A DNA stretch of 64,000 nucleotides, taken from positions 1 through 64,000 of the forward strand of contig NZ_MNPW01000002.1 of NCBI RefSeq assembly GCF_001983175.1, given 5' to 3'. Within the stretch, counting starts at the first letter, position 1; the number at the start of each line of letters is the position of its first letter. The notes under the pieces are model-generated. The model did no database searches. It saw nothing but the letters and a program-made list of their open reading frames with translations, and had not been told where the DNA came from. The DNA is from Pseudomonas cedrina subsp. cedrina. GTDB lineage: Bacteria; Pseudomonadota; Gammaproteobacteria; Pseudomonadales; Pseudomonadaceae. Made by a program: the position numbers and the translations under genes. Shown piece after piece: positions 6,644 through 15,603 of the stretch.

Positions 6644-9600
6644 ATGGGTTTCAATCTTTCCGAATGGGCGTTGCGTAATCGCCAGATCGTACTGTTCCTG
6701 ATGATCCTGCTGGCAGTGGTCGGCACTTTGTCCTACTCCAAGCTGGGACAAAGTGAAGACCCGCCGTTCACCTTCAAGGCGATGGTGATCAAGACCAACT
6801 GGCCCGGCGCGACGGCCCAGGAAGTCTCGCGGCAAGTCACCGAACGCATCGAGAAAAAACTCATGGAGACCGGTGAGTACGAACGCATTGTCTCCTTCTC
6901 GCGCCCCGGTGAGTCCCAGGTCACTTTTATAGCGCGTGACGCCATGCATTCGGCGCAGATCCCCGAGTTGTGGTACCAGGTGCGCAAGAAGATCAGCGAC
7001 ATCCGCCAGACCCTGCCGCCGGATATCCAGGGGCCGTTTTTCAACGATGAATTCGGCACCACCTTTGGCAATATCTACGCCCTGACCGGCGATGGGTTCG
7101 ACTACGCCGTGCTCAAGGACTACGCAGACCGCATCCAGATACAACTGCAGCGTGTAGCGGATGTGGGTAAGGTCGAGCTGCTCGGCCAGCAGGACGAAAA
7201 GATCTGGATCGAACTGTCCAACCTCAAACTCGCCACCCTCGGCTTGCCCTTGGCGGCGGTGCAACAGGCGCTGCAGGAACAGAATGCGGTCTCCACCGCC
7301 GGCTTCTTTGAAACGCCGAGCGAACGCGTGCAACTGCGGGTGTCGGGTAACTTCCAGACCGTCGAAGAAATCCGCGACTTCCCGTTACGCGTAGGTGACC
7401 GAACCTTGCGCATCGGCGATGTGGCCGAGATCCACCGTGGTTTCAATGACCCACCGGCACCGCGCATGCGCTTCATGGGGGCTGACGCCATTGGCCTGGC
7501 CGTGGCCATGCGTGACGGCGGTGACATTCTGGTCCTGGGCAAAGCGCTGGAGGGCGAGTTCGCACGCCTGCAGAAGAACCTTCCGGCGGGCATGGAGCTG
7601 CGCAAGGTGTCGGACCAACCGGCGGCGGTGAAAACCAGCGTCGGCGAATTCGTGCAGGTGTTGGCCGAAGCCTTGGCCATCGTGCTGCTGGTGAGTTTCT
7701 TCTCCCTCGGCGTTCGCACCGGCATGGTAGTGGCCCTGGCGATTCCGCTGGTGCTGGCGATGACGTTCGCCGCCATGTATTACTTCGGCATCGGCCTGCA
7801 CAAGATCTCGCTCGGGGCCCTGGTGCTGGCGTTGGGCTTGCTGGTGGATGACGCCATCATCGCCGTGGAAATGATGGCGATCAAAATGGAGCAAGGTTAC
7901 GACCGTCTCAAAGCCGCCAGCTTCGCCTGGACCAGCACCGCGTTCCCGATGCTCACGGGTACGCTGATCACGGCGGCGGGCTTCCTGCCGATTGCCACCG
8001 CGCAGTCGAGCACCGGCGAATACACCCGTTCGATTTTCCAAGTAGTGACCATTGCGTTGCTCGCTTCCTGGGTCGCCGCCGTGGTGTTCGTGCCTTACCT
8101 GGGGGAAAAACTCCTGCCGGACCTGGCGAAAATTCATGCAGCCAAGCATGGCACCGATGGCCCGGATCCCTACGGCACACCCTTCTACCAGCGCGTCAGA
8201 CGTGTGGTGGAGTGGTGCGTGCGGCGGCGTAAAACCGTGATCGTGCTGACCTTGCTGCTGTTTATCGGCTCGGTCGCTCTGTTCCGTTTCGTGCCGCAGC
8301 AGTTCTTTCCGGCGTCCGGCCGTCTGGAGCTGATGGTTGACCTGAAGCTGGCCGAAGGCACCTCGTTGAGCAACACCGCCGAGCAGGTCAAGCGCCTGGA
8401 AGCGCTGCTCAAGGAGCACGCCGGCATCGACAACTACGTGGCCTATGTGGGCACCGGTTCGCCGCGCTTTTACTTGCCGCTGGACCAGCAGTTGCCGGCC
8501 GCCAGTTTTGCCCAGTTTGTCGTTGTGGCTAAAACCATCGAGGAACGTGAAACCCTGCGCACCTGGTTGATCGAAACCCTCAATGAACAATTCCCCGACC
8601 TGCGCTCAAGGGTCACGCGCCTGGAAAACGGCCCGCCCGTGGGCTACCCGGTGCAGTTTCGCGTGACCGGCGAGCATATCGAAGAGGTGCGTGCCCTCGC
8701 ACGCAAAGTGGCGGCCAGGGTTCGCGAGAATACCCATGTGGTCAATGTGCACCTGGACTGGGAAGAGCCCAGCAAGATCGTCTATCTCAATATTGACCAG
8801 GACCGCGCCCGTGCCCTCGGCGTGAGCACGGCCGACCTGTCGAAATTCCTGCAGCGTTCGTTGACCGGCTCCAGCGTCAGTCAATACCGGGAGGACAACG
8901 AGTTGATCGAGATTCTCCTGCGCGGCACTGTGCAGGAACGTACCGAACTGTCATTGCTGCCCAGCCTGGCCGTGCCTACCGCCAACGGCAAGAGCGTAGC
9001 CTTGTCACAGATCGCCACCCTCGAATACGGCTTCGAAGAGGGCATTATCTGGCACCGCAACCGCCTGCCAACGGTGACCGTCCGCGCGGACATCTATGGC
9101 AAGGAGCAACCGGCGACGTTGGTCCAGCAGATCCTGCCGACCCTCGAAGGCGTGCGTGCCGAGCTGCCGGACGGTTACCTGCTGGATGTCGGCGGTACGG
9201 TCGAGGACTCCGCCCGTGGCCAGAACTCGGTCAAGGCCGGCGTGCCGCTGTTTATCGTGGTGGTGCTGACCCTGCTGATGCTGCAACTGCGCAGCTTCTC
9301 GCGCACGGCCATGGTGTTTCTGACCGCGCCGCTGGGGCTGATCGGTGTGACCTTGTTCCTGCTGGTATTCCGCCAGCCTTTCGGCTTCGTGGCGATGCTG
9401 GGCACCATCGCGCTGTCCGGCATGATCATGCGTAACTCGGTGATTCTGGTGGATCAGATCGAACAGGACATCAAGGCCGGCCTGGCACCCTGGCAAGCGA
9501 TCATCGAAGCCACCGTTCGACGTTTCCGCCCGATTGTACTGACCGCCCTGGCGGCGGTGCTGGCCATGATCCCGCTGTCGCGCAGTGTGTTCTTCGGGCC

Positions 9601-9709
9601 AATGGCCGTGGCGATCATGGGCGGGTTGATTGTGGCGACGGCATTGACGCTGTTGTTTTTGCCGGCGTTGTACGCGGCATGGTTTCGGGTCAAACCCCAG
9701 GCCGTGTAA
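6644..9709 (+). CDS. RND efflux transporter permease
   Basis: A 1021-residue inner-membrane proton-driven exporter of the AcrB/HAE-RND type. It shows TM1 at about residues 13-33, a first periplasmic loop with two porter subdomains, a hydrophobic block of helices at about 335-480 including the proton-relay 'LLVDDAI' (two adjacent Asp near residue 402), a second large loop, and a final block ending about 1010. The N-terminal 'EDPPFTFKAMVIKTNWPGA' and the overall sequence put it with TriC/YdhJ-like pumps rather than the MexB group. Substrate is unknown. It is cotranscribed with the lipoprotein adaptor and would need a TolC/OpmH-like channel encoded elsewhere. Confidence 0.93.
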   Translation: MGFNLSEWALRNRQIVLFLMILLAVVGTLSYSKLGQSEDPPFTFKAMVIKTNWPGATAQEVSRQVTERIEKKLMETGEYERIVSFSRPGESQVTFIARDAMHSAQIPELWYQVRKKISDIRQTLPPDIQGPFFNDEFGTTFGNIYALTGDGFDYAVLKDYADRIQIQLQRVADVGKVELLGQQDEKIWIELSNLKLATLGLPLAAVQQALQEQNAVSTAGFFETPSERVQLRVSGNFQTVEEIRDFPLRVGDRTLRIGDVAEIHRGFNDPPAPRMRFMGADAIGLAVAMRDGGDILVLGKALEGEFARLQKNLPAGMELRKVSDQPAAVKTSVGEFVQVLAEALAIVLLVSFFSLGVRTGMVVALAIPLVLAMTFAAMYYFGIGLHKISLGALVLALGLLVDDAIIAVEMMAIKMEQGYDRLKAASFAWTSTAFPMLTGTLITAAGFLPIATAQSSTGEYTRSIFQVVTIALLASWVAAVVFVPYLGEKLLPDLAKIHAAKHGTDGPDPYGTPFYQRVRRVVEWCVRRRKTVIVLTLLLFIGSVALFRFVPQQFFPASGRLELMVDLKLAEGTSLSNTAEQVKRLEALLKEHAGIDNYVAYVGTGSPRFYLPLDQQLPAASFAQFVVVAKTIEERETLRTWLIETLNEQFPDLRSRVTRLENGPPVGYPVQFRVTGEHIEEVRALARKVAARVRENTHVVNVHLDWEEPSKIVYLNIDQDRARALGVSTADLSKFLQRSLTGSSVSQYREDNELIEILLRGTVQERTELSLLPSLAVPTANGKSVALSQIATLEYGFEEGIIWHRNRLPTVTVRADIYGKEQPATLVQQILPTLEGVRAELPDGYLLDVGGTVEDSARGQNSVKAGVPLFIVVVLTLLMLQLRSFSRTAMVFLTAPLGLIGVTLFLLVFRQPFGFVAMLGTIALSGMIMRNSVILVDQIEQDIKAGLAPWQAIIEATVRRFRPIVLTALAAVLAMIPLSRSVFFGPMAVAIMGGLIVATALTLLFLPALYAAWFRVKPQAV

Positions 9710-9863
9710 AAGTTTGTCGTAGGGGTTTTCACAAAGGGATTCAGAAGCCGGGAACGTTTGCTGGGCAAGGGCCACTCATGCATTACCTGATTGCCAGGTC
9801 TTTTGCCGGCAGGGCTTCACCCCTGTTGGTGGGAGCTTAAATCTGATGATTCAAGGAGTGTTT

Positions 9864-10067
9864 ATGAAAATTGATATCAATGTCAGCGCTTCCCGGCCAG
9901 CCTGCAGCAGCAACCCCTGCGAGCCTGGCAAACCTGAACCGGCCAAGCCGAGCAACCCCTGCAAGGATGCGTGCAAGCCCGGCAAGAGCCTGGCGATAGG
10001 CTTCGGCGTCATGCCTTTGGGTGCGATCGCTTTTGGTGGTATCGGTCTTCTAGGGAAGATTTTCTAA
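9864..10067 (+). CDS. Small Cys/Pro-rich protein with hydrophobic Gly-rich tail
   Basis: A 67-residue protein not recognised as any family. The N-terminal half (about 10-42) is rich in Pro, Lys and Asn and has four Cys at 14, 19, 33 and 37; the C-terminal third (43-64) is hydrophobic and Gly-rich and could cross or insert in a membrane. There is no cleavable signal peptide. The ATG at 9864 is preferred over one at 9846 because an AAGGAG site lies 6-7 bases upstream. The four Cys could bind a metal or form two disulfides; alternatives include a small membrane regulator or a bacteriocin-like peptide. Confidence 0.6.
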   Translation: MKIDINVSASRPACSSNPCEPGKPEPAKPSNPCKDACKPGKSLAIGFGVMPLGAIAFGGIGLLGKIF

Positions 10068-10088
10068 TTACACGAGGACTTCTTGGGG

Positions 10089-10119
10089 CCGGGCAAGCGA
10101 GCATCCCGCGCTTGCCCGG
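10089..10119. terminator. Bidirectional terminator-like hairpin
   Basis: An 11-base-pair perfect stem (CCGGGCAAGCG / CGCTTGCCCGG) with a 9-base loop lies between the convergent small Cys/Pro-rich gene and the DUF4197 gene. No uridine tract follows, so it may act as an RNA 3' end barrier rather than a classical intrinsic terminator. Confidence 0.45.
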
Positions 10120-10133
10120 ACTCATGCGTGGCT

Positions 10134-10823
10134 TTACAGGGCGCCGAAGACTTTCTTCGCCAGGCTGGTCGCGGCAGCCGCAGGGTTCTCGCGGATGGTT
10201 TCTTCCTGCTTGGCTATCATCTTGAACAACCCATCCAGCGCCTGTTCGGTCACGTAGTTTTCGACGTTGGCGCTCTTGGCGTCCAGCGCGCCAAAGGCTG
10301 CGGCCTTGCCGGCCAGGGCATTGTACTGCTGGGCGACACCCACCTTATCGGTAGCAGCCTTGACGATCGGCAGGAACTTGGCGCGGATCTGGTCGCGGCT
10401 GCTTTTGTTCAGGTACTGTGTGGCGGAGTCCTGACCACCACTGAGGATGCCCTTGGCGTCGGTCACGCTCATGTTCTTGACGGCGTTGACCAGGATCGGC
10501 TGAGCCTGGGTCACGGCGGTTTCGGCCGCCTTGTTCATGCTGGTTTCCAACTGCGTGACCTGGTCACCCATGCCGAACATTTTCAGCTTGTCGGCGACCT
10601 TTCCCAGTTTGCCAGGCAGGCCGATCTTCACCTCCGGGTTATTGCTGAAACCACCGGGAACGCCCAGTTGTTTCACGGCGATCTGCGCACCTTGGGTCAA
10701 TGCGTCCTTGAGGCCGCCGCTGGCGTCGCCCTGGGACAGGCTGCTCAAGTCCAGGGCCATGGCGTTGGCGCCGAACAGCAGGCCGGCACACAGGGCAGTG
10801 AGACGAAGGGATTTACGGAGCAT
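10134..10823 (-). CDS. DUF4197 domain-containing exported protein
   Basis: A 229-residue protein with a cleavable Sec signal peptide (about residues 1-23, ending 'GANAMA') and a single DUF4197 domain covering most of the mature chain ('SGGLKDALTQGAQIAVKQLG', 'YLNKSSRDQIRAKFLPIV'). The family is periplasmic, largely helical and of unknown function. It is 39 bases downstream of the lipoprotein gene on the same strand, so the two may share a transcript, but the products have no known link. Confidence 0.88.
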   Translation of the reverse strand: MLRKSLRLTALCAGLLFGANAMALDLSSLSQGDASGGLKDALTQGAQIAVKQLGVPGGFSNNPEVKIGLPGKLGKVADKLKMFGMGDQVTQLETSMNKAAETAVTQAQPILVNAVKNMSVTDAKGILSGGQDSATQYLNKSSRDQIRAKFLPIVKAATDKVGVAQQYNALAGKAAAFGALDAKSANVENYVTEQALDGLFKMIAKQEETIRENPAAAATSLAKKVFGAL

Positions 10824-10862
10824 GGGTGCTTCCTTTTGCTATGGCTTATGTTCTAGAGGCTA

Positions 10863-11264
10863 TCAATGGGTCACAGCGTCAACGCGCACGCGCAACGGTT
10901 GCGGATCCTGGCCGTTGAGCTGCACGGCGTGGCGTTCGGTGGTGATGAACATTAGCTTGCCATCCACCTCGATGCGAGCGCTCACCGAATAACGGTGGCC
11001 GGGTTTGATTTGGGCCGGGTCATAGCTCAGTTGAAACGGCAGCGGCACCTGGCCTTTGACCGGGCCTTTCTGCTCGGCCAGGGTGACGGCCGGGGCGTCC
11101 ATCAGCGACACATCCTGCAGGCTGACGCTCAAGGTCGCGGTCGGCGGCAAGGCGATGCGTTGCAGATAAAACACTTCGCCTGCGAGGCTGGCCTTGGGGG
11201 TAGGGCTCATGGACTGGCAGGCTCCAAGCAGGGCGGTGAGGCCCAGGAGGATGATCTTTTTCAT
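10863..11264 (-). CDS. YbaY family lipoprotein
   Basis: A 133-residue lipoprotein: the first 16 residues form a signal with lipobox 'LLGAC', followed by a YbaY-like beta-rich domain ('GEVFYLQRIALPPTATLSVSL', 'PFQLSYDPAQIKPGHRYSV'), a fold also found in META/HslJ-type periplasmic proteins. The ATG at 11264 is supported by an AAAAGGAG site 7-8 bases upstream; an in-frame ATG ten codons earlier lacks one. Mature residues after Cys do not start with Asp, which favours outer-membrane sorting. Function unknown. Confidence 0.85.
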   Translation of the reverse strand: MKKIILLGLTALLGACQSMSPTPKASLAGEVFYLQRIALPPTATLSVSLQDVSLMDAPAVTLAEQKGPVKGQVPLPFQLSYDPAQIKPGHRYSVSARIEVDGKLMFITTERHAVQLNGQDPQPLRVRVDAVTH

Positions 11265-11315
11265 GGTGCAGCTCCTTTTCAACGGCGCCGGCATTTCACC
11301 GGCTCCGGTTTAAAT

Positions 11316-13835
11316 CTAGCGGGTTTCCTCAGGATCGAGCGCTTGTGGTTCCACCGGCGCTTCGGCTGCACCATCTACACGATGCAGGGCTACCTGGCGG
11401 ATCGACAGGCGAATCTCCGCCGGCAATACGCGCTTGGCGGCGCCTTCGGCCAGTTCGCCGAGCAGGTCGTGGTAGCTCAACTTGCCGGCCTCATCGCGGC
11501 GCAGCACATCTTGCTCCAGCAAGGTCTGGATGAAATGTCGGAAAAGGCTCTTGTCGAAGAACTCCGGGGCATTGAGGCCATGCAGGATCGACAGTCGCTG
11601 GGCCATGATCGTGCACAGGTCTTCCAGTTCCTCGGCGCTGATGCTGTTCTGGCCGCTGTTGAGCAGCAGCGAAATCGCCATGTAGAAGCGTTGCAGGGTC
11701 TGGGCGATGCTCTTGGAGAGCAACGTCAGCAATACGAAATGCCGCGAACTCGGCGCCGGGCGCAGGTAGACGTCTTTCTCGAAACGCAGCAGGCCTTGCT
11801 CGACAAACGCGTCCAGCCACTGGTCGATCACAGTGTCCAGCTCCTCCAGCGACCAACGGATAAACAGCTCCGATTGCAGATACGGATACAGCGCGTGGGT
11901 GTAGCGCAGGACCTGGTCGCGGCTCATCCGCGAGCTGCTCTGGAAGAAGCTCGCCAGCAATGCCGGCAGGGCAAAGATGTGCAGCACGTTATTGCGGTAG
12001 TAGGTCATCAGGACAGCGTTCTGCTCGTCCAGGTACAGAATCTTACCCAGGGCATCACTCTGTTCCGACAGCAGGTTCATGTCTTTCACATACTTGATCA
12101 GCGCCAGGCCATCGCCCTCGGGCAGGGTGGTATGGGGCGAATAAGGCACGCGACGCAGCAAGGCCAGGTACAGATCCAACTGGCGCGCCATGGCTTGTTC
12201 GTCCAGCGCCAGGCGCGTGGTGGACAGCAGCGCCAGCGCCACCAGGTTCACCGGGTTCACCGCCGCGGCTTCGTTCAAATGGCGCGCTACTTGTTCGCTG
12301 AGGCGGTGGGTGGTTGCGTTGAGCCAGGCCGGCTTGTAGTTCGGGCCCAGCTCCTGCGTGCGCCAGTCCGGTTGCTCGGCGTCGAGGAATTCGGCCAGCT
12401 TGATCGGCTCGCCGAAGTTGACCGCGACCTGGCCAAAGCGCTGCTTGAGCGCGCCGACCACTTTGAAAATATCGAAAATCGACTCTTTCTTCTTGCTCGC
12501 GCCGCGCAGCTCACCCAGGTAGGTGCGGCCTTCGAGCACGCGCTCATAGCCGATATACACCGGCACAAACACGATGGGCATGCGCGAGGAGCGCAAGAAA
12601 CTGCGCAGCGTAATCGCGAGCATCCCGGTCTTCGGCTGCAGCATGCGCCCGGTGCGCGAGCGGCCGCCTTCGACGAAGTACTCCACCGGAAAGCCCTTGG
12701 TGAACAGGGTGTGCAGGTATTCATTGAACACCGAGGTGTACAACGGGTTGCCCTTGAAGGTGCGGCGCATGAAAAACGCACCACCACGGCGCAGCAGGCT
12801 GCCGATCACCGGCATGTTCAGGTTGATCCCGGCGGCGATATGCGGCGGCGTCAGGCCGTTCTTGAACAGCAGGTAGGACAGCAACAGATAGTCGATATGG
12901 CTGCGGTGGCAAGGCACATAGATCACCTCGTAACCCTGGGCAACCTTTTGCACACCTTCGATGTTGTTGACCTTGATGCCGTCGTAGATCTTGTTCCAGA
13001 ACCAGCTCAGCACCACCTCCAGAAAGCGGATCGCCGTGTAGGTGTAGTCCGAAGCGATCTCGTTGCCGTAGCGCAGGGCCTGGGACTTGGCTTTCTCCGG
13101 GGAGATTTTCTCCCGCTCGGCTTCGTCCGCAATGGCCTGGCGCACCAGTGGCATGTTGACCAATCCCTTCACCAGGTTACGCCGGTGGGACAGGTCGGGG
13201 CCGATTACCGCGGTCTTCAGGTTACGAAAGTGCACACGCAGGATGCGTTGGGCCATGCGCACCGTACGTTCGTGGCCTTTATTGTGCTCGATCAATTCAC
13301 GCAGGTTGATAGGCGCGGAGAATTGCACACGGGTCTTGCGCCCGAGGATCAGGATGCTCAACAACCGGCGCAGACGCCCGGTGACCGCCCAGCTATCGGC
13401 AAACAACAGCTTCCACGGGCTGGACTCGCTCTCGGGAGATTGCCCCCAGAACACGCTGACGGGAATGATTTGTGCATTCTCTTCGGCGTGCTCGGCAAGG
13501 GTGTTGACCAGACGGGTCAGGGTTGGCGGTGCGCCGCGCTTGTCCTGGCGGCCGAGCCAGTCCGGTTCCGGCGTGAGGTAGAAGAACGCCGCCGGTTCCA
13601 TCAGCGGCCCTACCGATACCGGCAGCACCGGGCGCGGCAGGCCGGCCTTGGTGCACTCGGCGTCGACCACGGCCAACTCGCTGAGGGAGGGCGATTGCAG
13701 GACGTAGAACACCGGCCGGCTGCGGTCCAGGTTGAGGGTTAGGGACGACTGGTTGATCGTCTCTGAGCGAACCCAGAGGTACAACAGTCGGCGCAAGGTG
13801 CCAAACACTAGACGGCGGAACGGAGAGCGGGTCAT
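11316..13835 (-). CDS. plsB: Glycerol-3-phosphate 1-O-acyltransferase PlsB
   Basis: An 839-residue inner-membrane acyltransferase that transfers an acyl chain from acyl-ACP or acyl-CoA to sn-glycerol-3-phosphate, the first step of phospholipid synthesis. The acyltransferase signatures are present: '[12 protein letters not shown]' (near residue 306, catalytic His and Asp), 'GAFFMRR', '[13 protein letters not shown]' and '[11 protein letters not shown]'. Length fits the PlsB family. It lies upstream of the YbaY-like gene on the same strand and divergent from the cold-shock gene, with a shared region of about 180 bases. Confidence 0.96.
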   Translation of the reverse strand: MTRSPFRRLVFGTLRRLLYLWVRSETINQSSLTLNLDRSRPVFYVLQSPSLSELAVVDAECTKAGLPRPVLPVSVGPLMEPAAFFYLTPEPDWLGRQDKRGAPPTLTRLVNTLAEHAEENAQIIPVSVFWGQSPESESSPWKLLFADSWAVTGRLRRLLSILILGRKTRVQFSAPINLRELIEHNKGHERTVRMAQRILRVHFRNLKTAVIGPDLSHRRNLVKGLVNMPLVRQAIADEAEREKISPEKAKSQALRYGNEIASDYTYTAIRFLEVVLSWFWNKIYDGIKVNNIEGVQKVAQGYEVIYVPCHRSHIDYLLLSYLLFKNGLTPPHIAAGINLNMPVIGSLLRRGGAFFMRRTFKGNPLYTSVFNEYLHTLFTKGFPVEYFVEGGRSRTGRMLQPKTGMLAITLRSFLRSSRMPIVFVPVYIGYERVLEGRTYLGELRGASKKKESIFDIFKVVGALKQRFGQVAVNFGEPIKLAEFLDAEQPDWRTQELGPNYKPAWLNATTHRLSEQVARHLNEAAAVNPVNLVALALLSTTRLALDEQAMARQLDLYLALLRRVPYSPHTTLPEGDGLALIKYVKDMNLLSEQSDALGKILYLDEQNAVLMTYYRNNVLHIFALPALLASFFQSSSRMSRDQVLRYTHALYPYLQSELFIRWSLEELDTVIDQWLDAFVEQGLLRFEKDVYLRPAPSSRHFVLLTLLSKSIAQTLQRFYMAISLLLNSGQNSISAEELEDLCTIMAQRLSILHGLNAPEFFDKSLFRHFIQTLLEQDVLRRDEAGKLSYHDLLGELAEGAAKRVLPAEIRLSIRQVALHRVDGAAEAPVEPQALDPEETR

Positions 13836-13935
13836 AGGCGTGCTGCTTCAAGTGGAAAAAACCGAGCAGGCGCTCGGGCGCGTAGTGTGCCGTATTCGCC
13901 GAAAATCGGCAAAAAAGCAGCGATGTAAACTTGAG

Positions 13936-13963
13936 TTGATCGTTTTTGAGCCTGTCTTATACT
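13936..13963 (+). promoter_or_regulatory. Candidate sigma-70 promoter of the cold-shock gene
   Basis: TTGATC (13936-13941) and TATACT (13958-13963) are 16 bases apart, upstream of the cold-shock coding region. This predicts a leader of about 48 bases, much shorter than the long thermosensing leaders of E. coli cspA. A GCCGA/TCGGC hairpin followed by six A residues lies just upstream (13898-13916). Confidence 0.55.
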
Positions 13964-14017
13964 CGGCAGTTCAACACCGCTCACTCAACAATAAAAATGC
14001 ATGTGGGAGTAAGACAG

Positions 14018-14227
14018 ATGGCAGAGCGCGAAACCGGCAATGTGAAGTGGTTCAACGATGCAAAGGGCTATGGGTTCATCCAGCGCGAAGACGGCATGGA
14101 TGTGTTCGTGCACTACCGCGCCATTCGCGGTGAGGGCCACCGTTCCCTGGCTGAAGGCCAGCAGGTGGAATACGCCGTGGTGACCGGCGAGAAGGGCTTG
14201 CAGGCGGAGGATGTGGTGGGCCTGTAA
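14018..14227 (+). CDS. Cold-shock domain protein
   Basis: A 69-residue single-domain nucleic-acid chaperone of the Csp family. RNP1 ('KGYGFI') and RNP2 ('VFVHY') are both intact, and the usual '[14 protein letters not shown]' start is present. The ATG at 14018 is chosen over in-frame upstream starts because Csp homology begins there and a GGGAGTAA site precedes it. It probably binds single-stranded RNA or DNA and melts RNA structure. The C-terminal half diverges from CspA/CapB, so I give no gene symbol. Confidence 0.93.
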   Translation: MAERETGNVKWFNDAKGYGFIQREDGMDVFVHYRAIRGEGHRSLAEGQQVEYAVVTGEKGLQAEDVVGL

Positions 14228-14252
14228 AGACCTCGGGCTGGTAACCCAACCC

Positions 14253-14341
14253 ATGTGGGAGCTGGCTTGCCTGCGATAGCATCACTGCGGTCTTACTGAC
14301 AGACCGAGGTGTCTGCATCGCAGGCAAGCCAGCTCCCACAT
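14253..14341. repeat. REP doublet (REPIN-like)
   Basis: Arms 14253-14277 and 14317-14341 are exact 25-base reverse complements starting ATGTGGGAGCTGGCTTGCC, with the CGAT ends facing inward. It lies just after the cold-shock gene and before the convergent small conserved gene, and belongs to the main REP family of this window. Confidence 0.93.
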
Positions 14342-14365
14342 TTCGATTGGGTTTGCAGGTTTGAG

Positions 14366-14743
14366 TCAGGCAGTTTTCCAGGTGATCTCTTCTTCACCGT
14401 CCGCGCTGATGCGCATCCAGCGATCGGCACTGTCCTCGCCTTCTTCCTCAACCCAGGTCCCCGGTGCGCAACGCACTTCCACGTTCAGTGCGGCAAAAGC
14501 GGCGCGGGCGCAGGCGATGTCGTCTTCCCATGGGGTCTGGTCGCTTTCCAGGTACAGGCTGTTCCATTTGCCTACCGCTTTGGGTAGCCAGGTTACCGGC
14601 ACGTTGCCAGCCTTGCACTTGTAGGTCTGGCCCCTCTGGACCCAGTCGGTACACGGGCCCAGGGCGGCGCCCAGCCAGGCCGCGATGGCTTTGTGGTCGA
14701 CGTCGGCGTCCTTCAGGTAAATCTCGATATCGGGTTGGCGCAT
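14366..14743 (-). CDS. Conserved hypothetical protein
   Basis: A 125-residue, acidic, probably cytosolic protein that I recognise only as a Pseudomonas-type conserved hypothetical. It has no signal or membrane segment. Conserved-looking features are 'EIYLKDADVDHKAIAAWL' at the N-terminus, a Cys pair (about 31 and 43) and Trp-rich blocks ('VTWLPKAVGKWNSLYLESDQ', 'TPWEDDIACA'). The ATG at 14743 has a GAGGAA site 6-7 bases upstream, unlike the in-frame ATG 11 codons earlier. It is 50 bases downstream of rlmA on the same strand. Confidence 0.75.
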   Translation of the reverse strand: MRQPDIEIYLKDADVDHKAIAAWLGAALGPCTDWVQRGQTYKCKAGNVPVTWLPKAVGKWNSLYLESDQTPWEDDIACARAAFAALNVEVRCAPGTWVEEEGEDSADRWMRISADGEEEITWKTA

Positions 14744-14793
14744 GGATGTTCCTCGTTGCGGGATTCGAAAATCCATTCGCGGAAAAAAGTCGT

Positions 14794-15603
14794 TTATTGA
14801 AGCACGAAATAGTCATAGCGCATCGACACAGTGACCAGCAGCGGTTCGGCGGCCTCGATCACTTCCTTGCGGCGCTCGGCACTGGCGCGCCAGCCGTGAG
14901 GCGTCATGGCCAGCAGGTTGGCGCGGTCCTGGGGTTCGGCCAGGCTCAGCGTGAACGTCAGGGTTTCGCTGTGCGCCAGGCTCATGCCGTCCGGTACCAG
15001 GGCCAGGTGCTTATCGTCGGTGTACTCGCGTACTTCGTCGTAAAGGCGTTCGCGCAGTTCCATCAGGTGGCCGCTGGTCGGCCCGACCTTCATCAAGCCG
15101 CCGCCGGGGCTGAGCAGGCGCTTGGCCTCCTGCCAGTCCAGCGGGCTGAATACGCTGGCCAGGAACTGGCAGCTGGCATCGGCCAACGGCACCCGGGCCA
15201 TGCTCGCGATCAACCAGGTCAGCGCCGGGTTGCGCTTGCAGGCGCGCTTGACCGCTTCCCTGGAGATATCCAGCGCGTAGCCGTCGGCGTGGGGCAGGGC
15301 CGCGGCGATTTGCGCGGTGTAGTAACCCTCGCCACAACCGATGTCGACCCAACGCGCCGGGGCACGTTCAGCGGCCAGCTCGGCCAGGCGCCTGGCCACC
15401 GGGGCGTAGTGCCCGGCGTTGAGGAAGTCGCGGCGGGCCTCGACCATGGCCAGGTTGTCGCCCGGGTCGCGGCTGTTCTTGTGCTGCACCGGCAACAGGT
15501 TCAGGTAACCCTGGCGCGCGCGGTCGAAACGGTGCCCGGCCGGGCAGGCCACGCCATTGTCCACCGCGTTGAGCGGTGCGCTGCAAAGGGGGCAGGCGAG
15601 CAT
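14794..15603 (-). CDS. rlmA: 23S rRNA (guanine-N1)-methyltransferase RlmA family
   Basis: A 269-residue SAM-dependent methyltransferase of the RlmA family (m1G745 in E. coli; some family members target the neighbouring G748). An N-terminal zinc finger is visible ('CPLCSAPL' followed by 'CPAGHRF', Cys3-His type), then the linker 'YLNLLPVQHK', SAM motif I 'VDIGCGEGYY', and 'FSPLDWQEAKRLLSPGG'. The ATG at 15603 overlaps the dapE stop (ATGA). The exact target nucleotide is inferred only from the family. Confidence 0.9.
   Translation of the reverse strand: MLACPLCSAPLNAVDNGVACPAGHRFDRARQGYLNLLPVQHKNSRDPGDNLAMVEARRDFLNAGHYAPVARRLAELAAERAPARWVDIGCGEGYYTAQIAAALPHADGYALDISREAVKRACKRNPALTWLIASMARVPLADASCQFLASVFSPLDWQEAKRLLSPGGGLMKVGPTSGHLMELRERLYDEVREYTDDKHLALVPDGMSLAHSETLTFTLSLAEPQDRANLLAMTPHGWRASAERRKEVIEAAEPLLVTVSMRYDYFVLQ

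Noticed and set aside
10995..13742. 915-codon antisense frame opposite plsB
   Set aside because: Shadow of plsB, with Gln/Arg-rich composition and no domain.
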